Positions 59,502 to 64,000 of a stretch of DNA of 64,000 bases are shown here, in pieces. Position numbers and translations under genes: made by a program. Source of the stretch: Sunxiuqinia sp963677175 (lineage in GTDB: Bacteria > Bacteroidota > Bacteroidia > Bacteroidales > Prolixibacteraceae); contig CAXXES010000007.1 in assembly GCA_963677175.2 (NCBI GenBank), forward strand, positions 1,136,147 through 1,200,146, read 5' to 3'. Position 1 is the stretch's first letter. Each line of letters begins with the position of its first letter. The notes beneath the pieces are model-generated. The model had not been told where the DNA came from and ran no database searches. It saw only the letters and a program-made list of their open reading frames with translations.

Positions 59502-60627
59502 TCATCGGGAAAGAAACTTCAGGCAAACCGGGTTGGGAACCTCCATACTTTTTCCGGTGTAGGAAAGTGTTCCGGCTTCAGGGTCAATTTCAAACAAGGT
59601 AATATTATTACTATGCTGGTTGGCAACCAACAGGAAGTTTCCTTCAGGCGAGATCGTGAAGTTACGCGGCCATTCGCCCTCAACCGGAACCGTTTCGAGC
59701 AAGCGAATGGAGCCATTGGCCTGGCGACTGAAAACGGCAATGGAGTTATGCCCCCGATTGGAGCTGTATACGAAGCGCCCATCGGCACTCAAATGAATAT
59801 CGGCGCCGAAGCTTTCACCCGCGAAGCCCGCAGGCAAGGCCGAAACGCTCTCCAGCAGTTCAAACTGTCCGCCTTGCTTTTTCAAAACACTCACCCGCGA
59901 ATTCAACTCATTCATCACATAAATGAATTGCCCGTCGGGCGAAAAGGCAAAGTGACGCGGACCAGCGCCAGCTTCTATGGCCACAAAAGGTTTTTCGGCT
60001 TCCTGAAATTGACCAGTGGCTTCGTCATACTGGTAAAATTCAAGTTTATCGTTTCCCAAATCGGCCGAGACAAGCAAGTTGCCCGAAGCGTCGTAACAAA
60101 GCGGAATGCGCATGCGGCTGGCTTTGGCGGATACTGTCGGGGCCCGATCCAACATGCTGGATCTGCTGAAACGAATCACTCAACCCACCATCTTCTTCCA
60201 CACGATAAAAACTGAGGCTGCCGCTGCTGTAGTTCGAAGCCACCACAAACTTACTGCCGGGGGAAACCTCCACATGGCACGGGTGATAACCTTTCGTGGC
60301 TTTTTGATTTATTTTTTCCAGCTCTCCCGAAGCCGCAATTCGGTAAGCAGTTACCGAACCACTATCTATGTCCGGGCTTTCCTTGACCTCCGATACAGCA
60401 TACAAATGGTTTTGATCGGGCGAGATAGCCAAAAACGACGGATTCGCCCGGTTTGGAGTGATAAACTTTAAAGTCAACGTTCCTGTTTCCTCATCAAACT
60501 GGTAACCGTATATCCCTTCGCTATCATTTTCGGTGTAGGTTCCTACATACAACAAAGTTTCTTTTTTGGGGCTGCACGAAACCAATAAAATGGTTATCAG
60601 CGCAATGAACAGGAATATTTTTCTCAT
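59502..60627 (-). pseudogene. Lactonase-family beta-propeller protein (6-phosphogluconolactonase-like), one frameshift
   Basis: Two overlapping minus-strand frames together make one protein of about 375 residues. The first (from 60627) has a lipoprotein signal (ILLVSCS), LLYVGTYTENDSEGIYGY, and runs to QPHAHSA; the second continues YDASGNLLVSADLGNDK to the end at 59502 (GAGPRHFAFSPDGQFIYVMN, WPRNFTISPEGNFLLVAN). The break is near 60093-60100, where one extra base (or two missing) in GCTTTGTTACGAC would explain it. Family members are seven-bladed propellers that hydrolyse sugar lactones. With the sugar dehydrogenase upstream, a joint sugar to lactone to acid pathway is plausible. Probably an intact gene with an assembly error. 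Confidence 0.85.
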
Positions 60628-60706
60628 CTATGTTTATGTTTAATAATCAAACTAAAAAGTTCGTACCTTGTTAATTCAATTAGAATAAAACCTAAAAATA
60701 AAAGAA

Positions 60707-61826
60707 ATGAACCCACAAAAAACACTTATCGCTGTATTTATTTTATTTTTTTTCGACTTACAGTTATGGCCAGAAACTGGTTGAAGTTTGGCGTACCGGA
60801 CCAAACATGAAAACTCCCGAATCAGTGTACTACGATGCTGAGCTTGATGTGATCTTTGTTGCCAACATCAATGAAAATCCTTCGGAAAAAGACGGCAATG
60901 GTTTTATCACCCAACTGAACACCGACGGAACAGTAAAAGAAATGAAATGGGCAACCGGCCTGAGTGGTCCGAAAGGGATGGCTGTTTATGAAGGAAAGTT
61001 GTACGTTTCGGACATTGATGAGCTGGTTGAGATTAACCTGAGCGATGGCAAAACAGCGAACCGCTACCCTGCTCCGGGCTCTATTTTCCTGAACGATGTG
61101 GCTGCCTGTAGCAATGGAACAATCTTCGTAACCGACAGCCGGACAAACAAAGTACACGCCTTAACCGACGGGAAATTTGAAGTATGGAAGGAAAGTGACC
61201 AATTTGAAGGCATTAACGGCTTATATACCGAAAAGGGGAAGCTATACATTGGGTCGGACAAGATTCATGTGGTTGATGTAAAAACCAAAGAAATGACTGA
61301 GATGCAAAGCGGCTGCCATGGCATCGATGGCTTGGAAAAAGACAAGCACGGCAACTTTGTGTTTTCGAACTGGGCCGGGCGAATTTTTTACCTCGAAGAT
61401 GGTGAAATGACCAAGCTATGGGATTCAACCCAAGAAGAAATTAACACAGCCGATATCTTTTTTGCCAAAGAACTCGACCTGCTGTTGGTTCCTACTTTCT
61501 TCGATAACCAGGTCGTTGCTTATCGCATTGAAAGTGATAACTTGTTTGCAAACATTCTAAAAAAACACAATCAAGAAAACCAGGAAATGATGGCAAAAGG
61601 AAAAGTAGCAGAGAAAAGCCCATTGATGATGGAAATGCAACCAGGCACCTATTTTTGGTGTGCCTGCGGAATGAGCTCCAATCAGCCGTTTTGCGACGGA
61701 TCGCACAAAGGCGGCGAATTTACGCCCAAACAGGTAAAGATCGAAGAAGTTCAGTCGGTATTTTGGTGCCGATGCAAACAAACAGACAATCCGCCATTCT
61801 GTGATGGATCGCACAACAAACTTTAA
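60707..61826 (+). pseudogene. SMP-30/NHL-like beta-propeller with tandem CDGSH iron-sulfur motifs, frameshift in the signal peptide
   Basis: The ATG at 60707 opens a signal (MNPQKTLIAVFILFF), but the body (STYSYGQKLVEVWRTGPNMK onward) lies in another frame; they join if the T8 run at 60746-60753 has one base fewer. An internal ATG at 60807 gives 339 residues. Residues about 1-255 of that body form an SMP-30/gluconolactonase-like propeller (GPKGMAVYEGKLYVSDIDEL, GSIFLNDVAACSNGTIFVTD). The tail has two CDGSH-type motifs: CACGMSSNQPFCDGSH and CRCKQTDNPPFCDGSH, each able to hold a 2Fe-2S cluster. The fusion is uncommon. Divergent from the lactonase gene. Confidence 0.8.
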
Positions 61827-61907
61827 AATTCAGATAAAATAATCTCAATTCGTGAAGGAGATCTCAACCTGGCCGACACTATTCTGAGTGAGTTTCACAA
61901 ATAGAAT

Positions 61908-62681
61908 CTATTCCATCCTTTTCGCTTCCTCCCAATAATGATCCATCTCGGAGAGGGGCATATTTTTCAGGTCCTTACCTTTTTTCAGGGTTTGGCTCTC
62001 AAGGTAGTTAAAGCGCTTAATAAACTTCAGGTTGGTCCGTTCCAGTGCAGCTTCGGGATCGATGCCATACAGCCGGGCGGCATTGACCATAGCAAAAAAC
62101 AGGTCACCAAACTCAGCTTCAATTTTGTCGCAGTTATTCTCCGTTAACTCGTGCTGCAACTCATTCACCTCTTCTTTCACTTTGTCCCACACCTGGTCCG
62201 GATGTTCCCAATCGAAACCCACCCCACTGGCTTTTTCCTGTATCCGGTTTGCCTTTACCAAAGCCGGCAACGAGGCGGGAACCCCTTCCAGCACGGTATT
62301 CTTTTTCGCCCTTTTCTTTCAACTTTAAAGCTTCCCAGTTTTGCTCCACTTCGCGGGCACTGTTCACATCCACCTCACCATAAATATGCGGATGACGATA
62401 AATCAGTTTCTCGTTCAAACTGTTGATCACATCCGTAATATCGAAAGCCTTTTGCTCTGAACCAATCTTGGAATAAAATACAATGTGCAACAGTAAATCG
62501 CCCAGCTCCTTTTTTATTTCCTGCAAATCGGCTTGCAAAATGGCATCGCCCAGTTCGTAGGTTTCTTCAATGGTAAGCCTGCGCAGCGACTCAAAGTTTG
62601 CTCCCGATCCCAAGGGCATTGCTCGCGCAGTTCATCCATAATCTGCAATAGTTTTCCAAAAGCTTCCAGTTTATCTTTCAT
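61908..62681 (-). pseudogene. mazG: MazG nucleoside triphosphate pyrophosphohydrolase, two frameshifts
   Basis: Three minus-strand frames join into a full MazG of about 258 residues: MKDKLEAFGKLLQIMDELRE and CPWDREQT from the ATG at 62681, then SLRRLTIEETYELGDAIL with KKELGDLLLHIVFYSK and KLIYRHPHIYGE, then TVLEGVPASLPALVKA and KVKEEVNELQ with EAEFGDLFFAMVNAARLYG. Both catalytic E-x-x-E-x12-28-E-x-x-D modules are present. The breaks are one missing T in the gene strand near 62593-62595 (AAA on plus) and one missing A near 62302-62306. MazG hydrolyses non-canonical or excess NTPs. Both breaks are in homopolymers, so assembly error is likelier than decay. Confidence 0.9.
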
Positions 62682-62768
62682 CGGTGCGGGTGTTTTAAAT
62701 TTGAATTCAACAAAATTACAATCTTTCCTGGGAGTGACCAGAAGAAGCTGCAAAAAGAAAAAAATGGT

Positions 62769-63108
62769 TCATCCTCCGGAGCGCTTAACTTTGTATCCCT
62801 CCGCTTGAAGTATCTGCATGATTTTATCGCGGAAATCGCCCTGAATCATCACTTCACCACCTTTTGCAGCCCCCCCTACGCCGCACTTCGACTTCACAGT
62901 TTTCCCAGCGCTTTCAGGTCGTCGTCGTTTCCAACGAAACCGGTAACCAAAGTCACAGCCTCCTTTCGGTTCTTTTTATCCAAACTCACCCGCAAATCCT
63001 GTTGCTTCGGAGCCGGGTTTGCTGCACCTCTTGTTCTTCCTTGTTAAAACTAAAATCAGGATTGGTAGAATAAACCACTCCCAAGCGCTCTTTCCAATCT
63101 TTTGCCAT
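62769..63108 (-). pseudogene. SUI1/eIF1-like translation initiation factor (YciH family), two frameshifts
   Basis: Three frames combine to about 113 residues: MAKDWKERLGVVYSTNPDF from the ATG at 63108; PAPKQQDLRVSLDKKNRKEA, then VTGFVGNDDDLKALGK; and VKSKCGVGGAAKGGEVMIQG, FRDKIMQILQAEGYKVKRSG. This is the SUI1 fold, with the CGVGG...GEVMIQGD core. Breaks are one base missing from the GGG at 63015-63017 (plus strand) and one from the TTTT at 62900-62903. Bacterial SUI1 proteins bind the small ribosomal subunit; their precise role is not settled. Confidence 0.88.
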
Positions 63109-63223
63109 AATTATTTGCTTTTAGCAATTCAAAAGTAACAAGAAAATATGAGCCTACAGCTCCGGCGCTCCATTCTTTTTGCCTGCCTTGCATGAACCTT
63201 TAGGAGTTGGAGTGGTTGCAGTA

Positions 63224-63785
63224 ATGAACAAATTGGGAGATAAAATGACACGACTGATTGAAGTAAATGGCAGGGAGGATATTTTACCAAAGTATCGGAA
63301 TACACCCATTGGTTTATTGCTGGAGTACAAAACCTGAATAAGACATTTAGCATCTATAAAAAACCGCAAATGCTGATTGGCATGTGTATGGATAACCGGA
63401 AAAATCTGTGGGTTCCGGATAACTTTGCTTATATCATCCGATCAGGGGGCGCCAACCTGTTTTACCACGAATTTCAGGTTTCTTATGCTATTGGTGTTGG
63501 TGGGGTTCAGCATATTGCTTTAATTGGTCATACCGACTGTGAGATGGTGCAGCTTGAAGAACGTAAAGACAAATTCATTAATGGCATGGCTGCCAATGCC
63601 GGCTGGGAAAAAGAAACAGCCCAAATGCATTTTGAAAATCTTTCGCCTTTTTCGAAATTGGCAATGCGGTTGATTTTTTAGTTGCCGAAGCCGGGCGGCT
63701 TCGCCGACGCTATCCTAAAGTCACCATCGCCCCCCTGTTTCATAATGTGGTGACCAATAATCTGGCACAAATCGAAGTAGAATAA
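63224..63785 (+). pseudogene. Beta-class carbonic anhydrase, two frameshifts
   Basis: Three frames combine into about 187 residues: MNKLGDKMTRLIEVNGREDI with NTPIGLLLEY; QNLNKTFSIYKKPQMLIGM with CMDNRKNLWVP, AYIIRSGGANLF, LIGHTDCEMV; and EIGNAVDFLVAEAGRL with APLFHNVVTNNLAQIEVE. Zinc ligands Cys (CMD), His and Cys (GHTDC) and the Asp-Arg dyad (MDNR) are all present. It lacks the extended forms' N-terminus. Breaks are near 63325-63334 (one base missing) and in the T5 run at 63648-63652 (one T missing). It interconverts CO2 and bicarbonate. A GC-rich inverted repeat (AATCCCCG with CGGGGATT, 63784-63814) follows the stop but lacks a U tail. Confidence 0.85.
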
Positions 63786-63842
63786 TCCCCGAAGCCCAAA
63801 GCGGCCCGGGGATTAGCTGTTACATTAAAACTTGAATAAAAA

Positions 63843-64000
63843 CTAAAATGTCAAGGTAAGTCCTGTCATAAGATTCGTACCGCCTGTGGATAATAGTATG
63901 CCAGGTTTTTTCGACTCCTTGTTCATACCAGTTACCTCCATATCCATTGTTTGAGTATTTCTCATCCAGCAAATTATTCACTTGCACAAACAGATTGATT
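63843..64000 (-). pseudogene. C-terminus of a TonB-dependent receptor (runs off right edge), two frameshifts
   Basis: The minus strand reads INLFVQVNNLLDEKYSNNGY, GGNWYEQGVEKTW in one frame, AYYYPQA in the next and GTNLMTGLTLTF then TAG in the third. This is the classical last strands of a TonB-dependent receptor, ending in Phe. One G is missing from the gene strand at 63901-63902 and one at 63880-63881 (CC on plus). Only 158 bp are visible, so the ligand cannot be guessed. Confidence 0.8.

Noticed and set aside
63784..63814. Terminator after the carbonic anhydrase
   Set aside because: An 8-bp stem (AATCCCCG with CGGGGATT) exists but neither strand has a U tract after it.
59502..64000. A pseudogene island or decaying mobile region
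   Set aside because: Breaks are single-base, mostly homopolymer losses, active sites are kept, and genes are of unrelated housekeeping types. Consensus error explains this better.

Overview
The window reads as chromosomal DNA of a Bacteroidota member, most likely of the Marinilabiliales/Prolixibacteraceae type (the family placement is inference). The signs are: Bacteroidota promoters of the TTTG/TAnnTTTG form (upstream of rpoD, enolase, phoH, hldD, the ABC-F gene and amt), a TonB-dependent receptor with a CarboxypepD-like N-terminus, a 286-residue primary sigma factor, SPOR and DUF4402 proteins, and few good Shine-Dalgarno sites. Coding density is high and mostly housekeeping. No rRNA, tRNA, CRISPR, insertion sequence or prophage was recognised.

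Layout. 1-5.1 kb (minus): a chaperone-usher-like cluster with two DUF4402 pilin-like proteins, a PapD-like chaperone and an usher-like outer-membrane protein that ends in a SPOR domain and runs off the left edge. 5.2-7.4 kb: a NarL-type two-component system. 8-19 kb: GT39 glycosyltransferase, exported endo/exonuclease/phosphatase-family protein, TonB-dependent receptor, YjbQ and radical-SAM maturase pair, small barrel protein, a probably inactive PafA-like alkaline phosphatase homologue, and an ATP-cone/PD-(D/E)XK nuclease fusion. 19.5-27.4 kb: a stress-like module with an AraC-type regulator, hybrid kinase, receiver, GH130 enzyme, CsbD-like protein, YtxH protein and a two-domain glycosyltransferase. 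Three promoters in it share one operator of two half-sites exactly 21 bp apart. 28-33 kb: enolase, HPt protein, sigma-54 response regulator with a nearby putative enhancer/promoter and an exported PepSY-like protein, crcB. 33-47 kb: dacB, phoH-purC, TlpA-type thioredoxin, cache sensor kinase, HtrA, RpoD, MBL hydrolase, giant ABCG-like transporter, lipoprotein. 47.7-59 kb: folE, hldD, yaaA, rlmD, ABC-F ATPase, rlmB, Lrp/AsnC regulator, amt, cytochrome c/PQQ-type sugar dehydrogenase. 59.5-64 kb: lactonase, SMP-30/CDGSH fusion, mazG, SUI1-type factor, beta-carbonic anhydrase and the end of a TonB-dependent receptor.

Two patterns run across these regions. First, four intergenic arrays with unrelated sequences (7.7, 27.6, 57.5 and 59.3 kb) share a period of 21 bp or about 10.5-11 bp, and a further intergenic gap (49.8-50.05 kb) holds two families of 7-bp repeats. 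This is the least explained structure in the window. Second, every gene in the last 4.5 kb is broken by single-base indels, mostly one base missing from a homopolymer run, while the genes in the first 59 kb are intact. This points to poor consensus near a contig end rather than real gene decay.

Other items worth a second look are the usher-SPOR fusion, the PafA-like protein without catalytic ligands, the AraC-type regulon with conserved promoter geometry, the putative sigma-54 enhancer, and the beta-propeller/tandem-CDGSH fusion.
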